22,621 nt of DNA from Azoarcus sp. (GTDB lineage: Bacteria > Pseudomonadota > Gammaproteobacteria > Burkholderiales > Rhodocyclaceae), in NCBI GenBank assembly GCA_031282905.1, contig JAITCV010000168.1:1-22621 (forward strand). The letters run 5' to 3'. The position numbers were made by a program, and so were the translations under genes. Under the pieces are notes generated by a model that made no database searches, had not been told where the DNA came from, and saw nothing but the letters and a program-made list of their open reading frames with translations. Positions 15,116 to 22,291 of the stretch are shown here, piece by piece (the first letter of the stretch is position 1; each line of letters begins with the position of its first letter).

Positions 15116-16159
15116 ATGGGCAATTCCAACCAGACACACGATAAAATCGACACGCATAGCCACTGGTTCTCGCCGCGCGTGGTGGAACTGCTGGGCGCGC
15201 GCGGCGTGGCGCCGCGTTTCGTCCATGACGGCGAGGGTCGCCTGTGCCTGCATCGCGCCGGGCCGGGCACGCCGCCAGGCAGGTCGGAAGCTTTTCCGCT
15301 GGGGGCGCAATGGTTCGACATCGACGCGCGCCTGGCCCATCTTGACGAACATGGCATAAGCCGCCAGTTGCTGTCATGGCCGACCACCTTGGGCGTAGAC
15401 GCGGCATTGCCAGCAGCGGAAACCACGCCCTTGTGGGCCGCGTGCAACGACGATCTGGCGGCGCTGACGCAACGCCATCCCGCGCGCTTCGGCGCGCTGG
15501 CGGTATTATCCACCTCCGATATCGCCTGGTCGGTGCGCGAACTGGCGCGCGCGCATGACGAATTGGGCTTGATCGGCGCGGTACTGCCGGTCAATGGCTT
15601 TGCCAGCCTGGCTGGCGCCGAGCGTTTTCGCCCGGTTTTCGAGGTTGCGCAACGTTACCGCAGTCATATCTATCTGCACACCGGCTACGCCAATCCGGCC
15701 ATCCCCGGCCAGCCGCCGCTGCATCTGCACAGCGACAACGCCACCATCCGCGGCGTGCTGGACACGGGCTGGAGCTTTGCCGCGGCCACGATCACACTGG
15801 CTTTTTCCGATTTCCTGCGCCCCTATCCGGACATCAGCGTGCAGGTAGCCATGCTCGGCGGTTCGGGAATGATGGCGTTGGTGGCCGAGCAAATCGCCTT
15901 GAACGCCAAGCATCATGGCGTCGATGACGTGCGCGAGCGTTTTCGCCAATTGTGGTTCGATACCGGCGCCGCCGGTCGCGGCGCGCAGGCCATCGCGCTC
16001 GCCGTCAACGTGCTGGGCGCCAGCCGGGTGGTATTCGGCACCGACTATGCGCCGGCCGCCAGCGTAAAGCCGGTGATCGACGAAATCATGCGCGCGCCAC
16101 TCTCCGACGAGGATCGCAAGCTCATTTTCAGCGCCAACGCGCGCGGCTGGTGGCATTGA
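15116..16159 (+). CDS. ACMSD-like metal-dependent amidohydrolase/decarboxylase with altered active site
   Basis: The 347-aa product belongs to the Amidohydro_2 family, which includes ACMSD and gamma-resorcylate decarboxylase and breaks C-C or C-N bonds with a metal in a TIM barrel. The metal-ligand set is visible: His14-x-His16 (DTHSHW), His188 (YLHTGY) and Asp310 (GTDY). In ACMSD-type enzymes a catalytic His precedes the GG loop (AHGGG or AHLGG); here the aligned residue is Met246 (VAMLGGSG). Either chemistry differs or activity is lost. The ATG at 15116 has AGGA five bases upstream. It is 99 bases after the binding-protein gene on the same strand and closes the operon. The imported compound or its product may be the substrate, but this is inferred from position only. 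Confidence 0.85.
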   Translation: MGNSNQTHDKIDTHSHWFSPRVVELLGARGVAPRFVHDGEGRLCLHRAGPGTPPGRSEAFPLGAQWFDIDARLAHLDEHGISRQLLSWPTTLGVDAALPAAETTPLWAACNDDLAALTQRHPARFGALAVLSTSDIAWSVRELARAHDELGLIGAVLPVNGFASLAGAERFRPVFEVAQRYRSHIYLHTGYANPAIPGQPPLHLHSDNATIRGVLDTGWSFAAATITLAFSDFLRPYPDISVQVAMLGGSGMMALVAEQIALNAKHHGVDDVRERFRQLWFDTGAAGRGAQAIALAVNVLGASRVVFGTDYAPAASVKPVIDEIMRAPLSDEDRKLIFSANARGWWH

Positions 16160-16161
16160 CT

Positions 16162-16298
16162 ACCCGGCCGCTCAGAGGCACGCACTGGAAGCACGCGCAA
16201 GATGACCAAGGTCGGTCAGCACGGTGGTGCCTCACTGGCAGACCAACGGACTGAAGCCGCATCAGGAATGGTTCAAGGTCGCGCGCGATCCGAAGTTT
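16162..16298 (+). pseudogene. IS630-family transposase remnant, frameshifted
   Basis: Beginning two bases after the amidohydrolase stop, three frames in a row read like one stretch of an IS630-type transposase helix-turn-helix region: TRPLRGTHW (from 16162), STRKMTKVG (from 16190), and STVVPHWQTNGLKPH followed by FKVARDPKF (from 16218). These match the familiar THWSTR...STV..IW...GLKPH...FK.S.DP.F pattern of that family. Two frameshifts within 40 bases and the missing catalytic domain show that it is dead. No inverted ends are visible. Identification is from remembered family consensus. Confidence 0.7.
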
Positions 16299-16317
16299 GG
16301 ATGGAGGTTCTTGGATG

Positions 16318-16372
16318 TGCCCAAAAGAATTTTGGGCAGCGTGCCCCTGCTCCTGCTGGGCGGGCTCTTTTT
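16318..16372 (+). terminator. Rho-independent terminator downstream of the plus-strand operon
   Basis: AGCGTGCCC (16338-16346) pairs with GGGCGGGCT (16358-16366), with one mismatch and one G-T pair, and is followed by C and five T (16368-16372). Immediately before it lies a second perfect hairpin: TGCCCAAAA (16318-16326), loop GAA, TTTTGGGCA (16330-16338). Together they close the set ending with the amidohydrolase. Confidence 0.6.
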
Positions 16373-16397
16373 GTTCAATTTAATGTTCTGATACAAT
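16368..16397 (+). promoter_or_regulatory. Candidate sigma-70 promoter with extended -10
   Basis: TGATACAAT (TACAAT at 16392-16397 with TG one base upstream) is a good extended -10. A -35 could be TTTTTG at 16368-16373 (18-base spacing) or TTGTTC at 16371-16376 (15-base spacing); both are imperfect, which an extended -10 can tolerate. It would drive the small membrane-protein gene at 16498 with a leader of about 90 bases. Confidence 0.5.
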
Positions 16398-16405
16398 TTT
16401 ATTCA

Positions 16406-16430
16406 GACATGGTCAGCCAATAACCATGTC
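16406..16430 (+). repeat. Inverted repeat just downstream of the candidate promoter
   Basis: GACATGGT (16406-16413) and ACCATGTC (16423-16430) are perfect 8-bp inverted arms separated by nine bases. The position, about ten bases after the -10, suits either a repressor operator or a hairpin at the 5' end of the mRNA. Confidence 0.5.
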
Positions 16431-16497
16431 ATGTGCCGCCCATGTTTGGCGCGTCGGCCATTTTCAGGCTTTTTACGTTCTTCACAAGGAGTGATGT

Positions 16498-17034
16498 ATG
16501 CGAAAAATTCTGTTGTATGTGGTGACTTATGGCAAATGCCTGGCTTTTCTTGGCGTGGGCGGGATTCTCTACTCGTTCTACGGAATGTGGTTGGTAAGCG
16601 GGGACAATGCCTATATCCTGCGCGAACACTTGCAAACGGTTGCCGGATTTGTCGAGAAAGCCAGCGAAGTCACCAGGACCGGAAAAGGCGGACTCAAAAG
16701 GGATAAGTACTATCAGATCAATGTGAAACCGGAAGACGGTAGCGAGACGCTGGAATTGAGGATTCGACATGGTGTGCAGCCGGGCTGGGTGGAAGACCTG
16801 ATCGAGGAAAATGTTACCGTTCTTTACGATTCCGGCAAGGAGGTCTATGAAGTCGCCGTTCAGGGCCAGACGCCGCAACTCAGCTATGAAGGCACCCGCG
16901 ATTACTATGTTGCCCAGGCGAAATCCACAGCGGAAATCACGGGCAGCGTGTGGTGGTGGTCTATTGCCATAGTCATGGTGATGTTGGGCACCGGCAGCTT
17001 CTTGTTGCAACGCAGGCTGGAAGCAAGACAGTAG
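16498..17034 (+). CDS. Two-TM membrane protein, DUF3592-like, function unknown
   Basis: The 178-aa product has one hydrophobic segment near residues 14-33 and another at 150-170 (WWWSIAIVMVMLGTGSFLL), flanking an extracytoplasmic domain of about 115 residues with a beta-rich pattern (YYQINVKPEDGSETLELRI, ENVTVLYD, EVYEVAV). This layout resembles DUF3592-type proteins, where a small soluble domain sits between two helices; that comparison is from layout, not a firm match. The ATG at 16498 has AAGGAG six bases upstream. Base composition is visibly less GC-rich than in neighbouring genes, and with the IS630 remnant just upstream, lateral acquisition is possible. It seems to be a single-gene unit, convergent with the radical SAM gene. 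No function can be assigned. Confidence 0.75.
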   Translation: MRKILLYVVTYGKCLAFLGVGGILYSFYGMWLVSGDNAYILREHLQTVAGFVEKASEVTRTGKGGLKRDKYYQINVKPEDGSETLELRIRHGVQPGWVEDLIEENVTVLYDSGKEVYEVAVQGQTPQLSYEGTRDYYVAQAKSTAEITGSVWWWSIAIVMVMLGTGSFLLQRRLEARQ

Positions 17035-17104
17035 TCATCGCGAAAGCAGCGAGACACAGACAGGGTCGCGGCGTTTGCTTGGATCGAAGGCCGCCCCGAA
17101 TTGG

Positions 17105-17135
17105 CAAATGCAACCGGGTGCGGTCGGCGCATTTG
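17105..17135. terminator. Weak hairpin between convergent genes
   Basis: CAAATGC (17105-17111) pairs with GCATTTG (17129-17135), with an inner ACCG/CGGT pairing at 17113-17124. It lies between the small membrane-protein gene and the radical SAM gene, where transcripts from both sides should stop. There is no T run on either strand, so the call is weak. Confidence 0.3.
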
Positions 17136-17152
17136 ACTTGCGCTAATCCAAT

Positions 17153-18052
17153 CTAACCCAGTACCCGCAATTTCAACCCCGCCAACAGGGTTTCGAGTTT
17201 CAAGCTCATGACGCTGGCCATTTCGCCCGCCATGCAGAAACCACAACGCTCGCACAGACCGGCGGTCTTGCCGTTGCATTCGGCAAGCTTTTGTCCGTCG
17301 ACCATGACGAAATTCGCAACCCAGCAATATTTCTTGAAATGCTGGCGTTGCATGAGTTTCAGGCCGGCGACGGAATTCATGATCGGATAGCCCTGCTTTT
17401 TATAGGCGATGACTTTTTCCAGTACCGCAAAGCGCGTGGCCTCGTCCAGCGCCAGGGCTTCGGTGCCGGGAAAAGGGGTGTGCAGGTTGATGGCGATGGA
17501 TTCGATGCGCGGATGATCGCGCGCGAACTGGATGGTTTCATCCACCGCCGTGTGATTCAGGGCATTGACCACCATATTCACGCTGACGCGAGGGTGGCCG
17601 CAACTTTCGATGTGGCTGACCACGCGCTGGAAAGTTCCCTCGCCGCGAATCGCGTCATGGCTCGGGCCGACGCCGTCCATGCTGACCCAGATCGAATCGG
17701 CGAGCAGACCGGGAAAGGGTTTGGTGGCGTTGGTCGTGACCGTGGCCGAAAAGAAACCGGTTTTTTTCGCCAGCTTGATCAGGCTGTTCAGGTCGTGTTC
17801 GCCATCGCGCCACAGGGTTGGTTCACCGCCTTCGAAATCGACGAAACGCGCGCCTTGCCGGTAGCAGTATTCCAGGTCCTGGCGGACTTCGTCATATGAT
17901 TTGACGATGGCGTCGGCTTTGGCGTAGATCGAGCAGTGCTTGCATTTCAGGTTGCATTTGTCGGAGATGAATACCACCGATTGCAGGGGAATTTTCTTTC
18001 CCAGCAGGCGCGTTTTCAGAAACCAGAGCGGCAGGTAGAGGAATGGTTTCAT
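17153..18052 (-). CDS. Radical SAM protein with C-terminal Cys-rich auxiliary region
   Basis: The 299-aa product carries the radical SAM cluster motif Cys33-x3-Cys37-x2-Cys40 (KCNLKCKHC) and GGEP at 75-78, which contacts SAM. The rest shows the usual partial TIM barrel (TVTTNAT, SMDG, VNMVVNALNHT). At the C-terminus Cys243, Cys259, Cys267, Cys270 and Cys273 could ligate an auxiliary Fe-S cluster, as in SPASM/twitch-type enzymes. The N-terminus (FLYLPLWFLKTRLLGK) is hydrophobic and basic, perhaps membrane-associating. I chose the ATG at 18052 because it gives an ATGA overlap with the prenyltransferase stop, the mark of translational coupling; the longer frame upstream lies inside that gene. 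Its reaction is unknown; co-translation suggests that it acts on a prenylated lipid or quinone-like compound. Confidence 0.87.
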   Translation of the reverse strand: MKPFLYLPLWFLKTRLLGKKIPLQSVVFISDKCNLKCKHCSIYAKADAIVKSYDEVRQDLEYCYRQGARFVDFEGGEPTLWRDGEHDLNSLIKLAKKTGFFSATVTTNATKPFPGLLADSIWVSMDGVGPSHDAIRGEGTFQRVVSHIESCGHPRVSVNMVVNALNHTAVDETIQFARDHPRIESIAINLHTPFPGTEALALDEATRFAVLEKVIAYKKQGYPIMNSVAGLKLMQRQHFKKYCWVANFVMVDGQKLAECNGKTAGLCERCGFCMAGEMASVMSLKLETLLAGLKLRVLG

Positions 18053-19047
18053 GCGAGCAGACTCAGGGCCATGATGATGAGACAAAGGAGGGAAAGCAGA
18101 TTCCTTGCCAACATCCAGCGAATCATGAACCAGTCGATGCCCATCGCCTCGAAACGTTGCCAGCCGGGCATCGGCCCCATCCAGGGTTTGGGGGAGAACT
18201 TGCGGTCGGGGACGCGGACATAGGTCAGCATCATGTAGAAGAGCGCGCTGGCCATGGGCAGGGTAAATAGCGATATTCCATAGAAACGCGGTAAATGACC
18301 GTAGAAAATGCCGTAGCCGATCACGAGATAAGGCAGGAATAGAACCAGGAACAGAACCGCGAGCATGGCGGTCGTCCGATCCAGGAGCACGGCCAGGGTT
18401 TGTTTGCCCAGTTTCTTGTCGGGCACGAAGTCGAGCATGGAATGCACGTACACGATATTCATGACCAGCAGGCCGATGGGAATGGAAATCAGCGTGATGG
18501 TCCGGTTCATTTCGCCACAGGTGGCGTAATACGTTCCCAACATGTTCATCGGGCCAAAAATGAGACCGATCGCAAGTTCGCCCAGGCCGCGATAACTGAG
18601 GCGCAGCGGCGGGCCGGAATAGGAAATGCACAGGATGGCGGTTGCAATCATCACCCCCAGGATCACCCCGCCGCGGAAATACAGGATGACGCTGCCCAGG
18701 ATGAAGGCCAGCCCCATGAAGACGAGCGCGGCGGCGAGCAATTGGCCGAGCGTGGCCTGGCCGGAGGTGAGGTAGAGGCATTTGCCGATCCGCGCGCGAA
18801 AACCTTCGTGCTTCAAGGTGTCGCGGTAATCTGTCCGGCATTTCCGGTAGTCGAAATAATCATCGAACAGATTGGCGGAAAGATGCGCGCACAATACGCC
18901 CAGCACCGCCGCGCAAGCCAGGTATATGGAAAACCCTGGCGCGTCCTTTGCCAGGCAGACCGCGAGGAGCGCGGGCAGGAGACTTTGCGGCAGCGCCCGG
19001 GGACGCGCGTTGAAGAACCAGAATTTGATTAAGGCCATCATTCCCAT
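18049..19047 (-). CDS. UbiA/MenA-family membrane prenyltransferase
   Basis: The 332-aa product is a polytopic inner-membrane enzyme that transfers an isoprenoid chain to an acceptor. The first Asp-rich motif is NLFDDYFDY (59-67), continuing to RKCRTD. The second is LDFVPDKKLGKQTLAV (Asp206, Asp210), both used to bind Mg-diphosphate. The stretch YSGPPLRLSYRGLGEL with GPMNMLGTYY resembles the MenA (DHNA octaprenyltransferase) branch more than UbiA itself. About eight or nine hydrophobic segments are visible. Three ATGs (19047, 19041, 19038) are possible starts, with no strong ribosome-binding site, because this region is a 19-bp tandem duplication. No other menaquinone genes are here, and the linked radical SAM gene is not part of the standard menaquinone pathways, so the acceptor may be non-standard. 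Confidence 0.85.
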   Translation of the reverse strand: MGMMALIKFWFFNARPRALPQSLLPALLAVCLAKDAPGFSIYLACAAVLGVLCAHLSANLFDDYFDYRKCRTDYRDTLKHEGFRARIGKCLYLTSGQATLGQLLAAALVFMGLAFILGSVILYFRGGVILGVMIATAILCISYSGPPLRLSYRGLGELAIGLIFGPMNMLGTYYATCGEMNRTITLISIPIGLLVMNIVYVHSMLDFVPDKKLGKQTLAVLLDRTTAMLAVLFLVLFLPYLVIGYGIFYGHLPRFYGISLFTLPMASALFYMMLTYVRVPDRKFSPKPWMGPMPGWQRFEAMGIDWFMIRWMLARNLLSLLCLIIMALSLLA

Positions 19048-19072
19048 TTCAATCCATCATTCCCATTTCAAT
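19035..19072 (-). repeat. 19-bp perfect tandem duplication across a gene junction
   Basis: The plus-strand unit CCATCATTCCCATTTCAAT is repeated exactly at 19035-19053 and 19054-19072. On the minus strand each copy contains the lipoprotein's terminal codons with TGA and the cluster of ATG codons that begins the prenyltransferase. With one copy the lipoprotein stop would overlap the prenyltransferase start; the duplication now separates them by nine bases. Confidence 0.95.
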
Positions 19073-19497
19073 TGCAAAAGTTTCCATTGTCCATTTTCCC
19101 GCCGCCAGTGCAATTTGACGCGGTAATGCGAGCTGCGTTCCGGGAGCAGTCCTTCCGCGCCGAGCAGGCTGATTTCGGCTTCGGAGGTGGCGTAATCGGG
19201 CACGCGGGCATCGAGGCGGTGTTCGCGCCAAGGGATGAGGATATGGATGTTCTTGTAGCGCATGAACATCATCGTCATCGTCCGTCCGGCCCATTCCCGG
19301 TCGTCCTCCGGCGTCTGCGCCGAGAACGAGGGGTGTAGCAGATCGAGCGCGCGGCGGGCATCGTGGGCTTCGAGCGCGGCTTGCAAGTCGTTGGCCGCGG
19401 CGTCGAGGGCGGCTTGCGGGTCGTCACGCTTGCAGCCGGACAGAAGCGCCACGGCCATGATCGCCATGGCCAGCATGCGGGGAAGGATTCGGTTCAT
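19057..19497 (-). CDS. Small lipoprotein, NTF2/DUF4440-like
   Basis: The 146-aa product has a lipoprotein signal with lipobox LLSGC (Cys22), followed by Lys-Arg-Asp. The +2 residue is Lys, so outer-membrane delivery is the default expectation. The mature part has two helices (AANDLQAALEAHDARRALDLLHPSF) and a beta-rich end (SHYRVKLHWRRENGQWKLLQLKWE), a pattern typical of small NTF2-like/SnoaL/DUF4440 domains. No catalytic residues can be claimed. The start ATG at 19497 has AAGG only two bases upstream, so initiation may be weak or at Met8. It is 78 bases after metZ and leads the prenyltransferase and radical SAM genes. It may be an accessory factor for that pathway, by position only. Confidence 0.75.
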   Translation of the reverse strand: MNRILPRMLAMAIMAVALLSGCKRDDPQAALDAAANDLQAALEAHDARRALDLLHPSFSAQTPEDDREWAGRTMTMMFMRYKNIHILIPWREHRLDARVPDYATSEAEISLLGAEGLLPERSSHYRVKLHWRRENGQWKLLQLKWE

Positions 19498-19517
19498 GGC
19501 CTTGTGTTTTCCTCGAC

Positions 19518-19533
19518 AACGCCGCGCGGCGTT
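19518..19533. repeat. 16-bp perfect palindrome in the metZ-lipoprotein gap
   Basis: AACGCCGCGCGGCGTT is its own reverse complement. It sits about 20 bases before the lipoprotein start. On the minus strand no T run follows it, so it is more like a DNA-binding site or an mRNA hairpin than a terminator. On the plus strand it runs into TTTTC. It may mark where the lipoprotein/prenyltransferase set is controlled separately from purF-metZ. Confidence 0.45.
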
Positions 19534-19575
19534 TTCTCGTTCTCCCGCATGTTCTGCGACCTCAGTCTGTCCTGG

Positions 19576-20754
19576 TCATGAGCCGAGACCTCGCGCCAGA
19601 TCGGCGCGCACGTCGGCGACGCTTTCCAGCCCGACCGCAACCCGCAGCAAGCCTTCGGTGATGCCCGCGGCGGCGCGGGCTTCGGGGGTGATGCGGCCAT
19701 GGGTGGTGGTGGCGGGATGGGTGATGGTGGTCTTGGTGTCGCCAAGGTTGCCGGTGATCGAGATCATCCGGGTGGCATCGATCACCCGCCACGCGGCTTC
19801 GCGCCCGCCTTTCACTTCGAAACTGACCACCGCCGCGCCGCTTTTTTGCTGGCGCATGGCGAGTTCATGTTGTGGGTGGGAGGGCAGGCCGGGATAGAAC
19901 ACCCGGGAGATGGCGGGTTGGTCTTCGAGCCAGCGCGCCAGCGCCAGGGCGTTGGCCGATTGCGCTTCCATGCGGATCTTCAGCGTTTCCAGTCCCTTGA
20001 CAATGACCCAGGCATTGAAGGGCGAAATCGACGGGCCGGCGTTGCGCAGGAATTTGAATACTTCTTCCGTAACTGCTTTCGGGCCGACGATCGCGCCGCC
20101 GAGCACCCTGCCCTGCCCGTCGAGATATTTGGTGGCCGAGTGCACGACCACGTCGGCGCCGAATTCGAGCGGACGTTGCAACACCGGCGTGCAAAAACAG
20201 TTGTCTACCGCGAGCAGCGCGCCCGCATCGTGGGCAATGGCCGCCACCGCGGCGAGGTCGACGATTTCGGTCAGCGGATTGGAAGGCGTTTCGATGAAGA
20301 ACAGCCGGGTATTGGGCTGGACCGCCGCGCGGTAGGCGGCAAGGTCGGTGGTCGGCACGAAACGGGTGTCGATGCCGAACTTGCTCAACTGGTTGGCGAA
20401 CAATTGGCGGGTGGAGCCAAAGAGGCCGTAGGAGGCGACGATGTGGTCGCCCGCCTTGAGCGTCGCCATCGCCAGCGACAGGATCGCCGCCATGCCCGAG
20501 GCGGTGGCGATGCAGGCTTGGCCGCCTTCGAGCGCGGCCAGGCGGGTTTGCAGGGTGGCGACCGTGGGGTTGGAAAAACGCGAATAGACGTTGCCGTCGT
20601 CGTCGCCGGAGAAGCGCGCCGCGGCCTGGGCGGCGTTGTCGAACACGAAGCTGGAAGTGAGGTAGAGCGCCTCGCTGTGCTCGCCGAACTGGCTGCGTTC
20701 GATGCCGGCGCGGATGGCCAGGGTTTCGGGCGCCAGTTCCTGCGTATCGTTCAT
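19576..20754 (-). CDS. metZ: O-succinylhomoserine sulfhydrylase
   Basis: The 392-aa product is a PLP enzyme of the Cys/Met-metabolism family, making homocysteine from O-succinyl- (or O-acetyl-) homoserine and sulfide in methionine synthesis. The PLP lysine is Lys209 in HSATKYLDGQGRVLGG; other family marks are YSRFSNPT (57-64, phosphate/PLP contacts from the neighbouring subunit), ATASGMAAI, the ring-stacking Tyr109 in ASYGLFG, and Asp184 in AVDNCF. Length is standard. I call metZ rather than metB or metC from the GNVYSRFSNPTV and GQGRVLGG patterns and from its position three bases after purF, an order common in Beta- and Gammaproteobacteria. The enzyme is cytoplasmic and tetrameric in known members. 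The ATG is at 20754. Confidence 0.93.
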   Translation of the reverse strand: MNDTQELAPETLAIRAGIERSQFGEHSEALYLTSSFVFDNAAQAAARFSGDDDGNVYSRFSNPTVATLQTRLAALEGGQACIATASGMAAILSLAMATLKAGDHIVASYGLFGSTRQLFANQLSKFGIDTRFVPTTDLAAYRAAVQPNTRLFFIETPSNPLTEIVDLAAVAAIAHDAGALLAVDNCFCTPVLQRPLEFGADVVVHSATKYLDGQGRVLGGAIVGPKAVTEEVFKFLRNAGPSISPFNAWVIVKGLETLKIRMEAQSANALALARWLEDQPAISRVFYPGLPSHPQHELAMRQQKSGAAVVSFEVKGGREAAWRVIDATRMISITGNLGDTKTTITHPATTTHGRITPEARAAAGITEGLLRVAVGLESVADVRADLARGLGS

Positions 20755-20757
20755 CGC

Positions 20758-22281
20758 TCAGTCCTCCTGGTCGGCGAGGTTGAGATCGAGCTGGCCACCA
20801 TGTTCGGTGTCCTCGAATGATTTGATCTCGTCATGGCGGGTTTCAATGCCAGAAAGGTATTCCATTGTAATATCACCGGTAATATAGCAACCGTCGAAAC
20901 AGGAGGTCTCGAAAAACTGGAGCGCGGGATTGAGCGCGCGTACCGCCGCCTTGAGGTCGTCGAGATCCTGATAGAACAAGCCATCCGCGCCGATTTCGCG
21001 GCAGACTTCCTGTTCGTCGCGCGCGCTGGCGATGAGCTCGCCACGGCTGGGCATGTCGATGCCGTAGACATTGGCATAGCGCACGGGCGGCGCGGCGCTG
21101 GCCATATAGACGCGCCTTGCGCCCGCCTCGCGCGCCATGGAGACGATTTCGCGACTGGTGGTGCCGCGCACGATGGAGTCATCGACCAGCAGCACGTTCT
21201 TGCCGAGGAACTCCTGGTGGATGCTGTTGAGTTTCTGCCGCACCGATTTCTTGCGCGTCGCCTGCCCCGGCATGATGAAGGTGCGGCCGATGTAGCGATT
21301 CTTGACGAAACCTTCGCGGTAGGGCAAACCCAGCCGGTTCGCCAATTCCAGCGCCGATGGGCGGGAGGAATCGGGGATCGGGATCACCACGTCGATCGGG
21401 TTGTGCGGTTGGGTGCGCTTCATCTTTTCGGCGAGGAATTCGCCCATCCTGAGCCGCGCTTCGTACACCGATACGCCGTCGATGATGGAGTCGGGCCGGG
21501 CGAGATAGACGTATTCGAACATGCACGGCGCAACCATCGTGCGTTCGGCGCATTGGCGGCTGCGGAAACTGCCATCGGTGTCGATCAACACCGCTTCGCC
21601 GGGCGCGACATCGCGCAGGAGACGAAAACCCAGCACGTCGAGCGCCACGGATTCGGAGGCCACCAGCCATTCGGTCTGGCCCCGGTTGTCGTTCTTGCCG
21701 ATCACCAGCGGGCGAATGCCGTAGGGATCGCGGAAGGCGAGCAGCCCGAACCCCGCGATCATCACCACAGCCGCATACGCGCCGCGGCAGCGCCGATGCA
21801 CGCCCGCCACCGCGCGGAACACTGCGGCATCGTCGAGCTTCAGGCCGCTGGCGGCGGCTTCCAGTTCGTGGGCGAGTACGTTGATGAGGACTTCGGAATC
21901 GGAATTGGTGTTGATGTGGCGGCGGTCGGTGAGAAACATCTCGCGCTTGAGCGCTTCCGAGTTGGTCAGGTTGCCGTTGTGCGCCAGCAGCAGGCCGAAA
22001 GGCGAGTTGACGTAGAACGGCTGGGCCTCGGCGGCGTTGTTCGCCGATCCGGCGGTGGGGTAGCGCACATGGCCGATACCCCAGTTTCCGGCGAGGTTGC
22101 GCATGTTGCGGGTGCGGAACACGTCGCGCACCAGCCCCGAACCCTTGTGCATGAAAAAACAGTCACCTTCGGCGGTGGCAATACCCGCGGCATCCTGGCC
22201 CCGGTGTTGCAGAACCAGGAGACCGTCATAGAGCACCTGATTGACCGAAGAGGCCGCCACGACCCCGAGAATACCGCACAT
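20758..22281 (-). CDS. purF: Amidophosphoribosyltransferase
   Basis: The 507-aa product catalyses the first committed step of purine synthesis, making phosphoribosylamine from PRPP and glutamine. Cys2 in MCGILGVV is the N-terminal nucleophile of the glutaminase (Ntn) domain after Met removal; LQHRGQDAAGIAT and LLAHNGNLTN are conserved glutaminase stretches. The C-terminal half is the phosphoribosyltransferase domain, with PRPP loop VDDSIVRGTT at 366-375. Length fits the E. coli type. ATG at 22281 has GGGA four bases upstream. It lies 10 bases after cvpA and 3 bases before metZ, so the three are in one transcript with the promoter outside the window. Confidence 0.97.
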   Translation of the reverse strand: MCGILGVVAASSVNQVLYDGLLVLQHRGQDAAGIATAEGDCFFMHKGSGLVRDVFRTRNMRNLAGNWGIGHVRYPTAGSANNAAEAQPFYVNSPFGLLLAHNGNLTNSEALKREMFLTDRRHINTNSDSEVLINVLAHELEAAASGLKLDDAAVFRAVAGVHRRCRGAYAAVVMIAGFGLLAFRDPYGIRPLVIGKNDNRGQTEWLVASESVALDVLGFRLLRDVAPGEAVLIDTDGSFRSRQCAERTMVAPCMFEYVYLARPDSIIDGVSVYEARLRMGEFLAEKMKRTQPHNPIDVVIPIPDSSRPSALELANRLGLPYREGFVKNRYIGRTFIMPGQATRKKSVRQKLNSIHQEFLGKNVLLVDDSIVRGTTSREIVSMAREAGARRVYMASAAPPVRYANVYGIDMPSRGELIASARDEQEVCREIGADGLFYQDLDDLKAAVRALNPALQFFETSCFDGCYITGDITMEYLSGIETRHDEIKSFEDTEHGGQLDLNLADQED

Positions 22282-22291
22282 GAAATCCCGC

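Noticed and set aside
18053..18841. Upstream extension of the radical SAM frame
   Set aside because: It lies wholly inside the prenyltransferase gene in another frame, and the ATG at 18052 gives a clean ATGA overlap.
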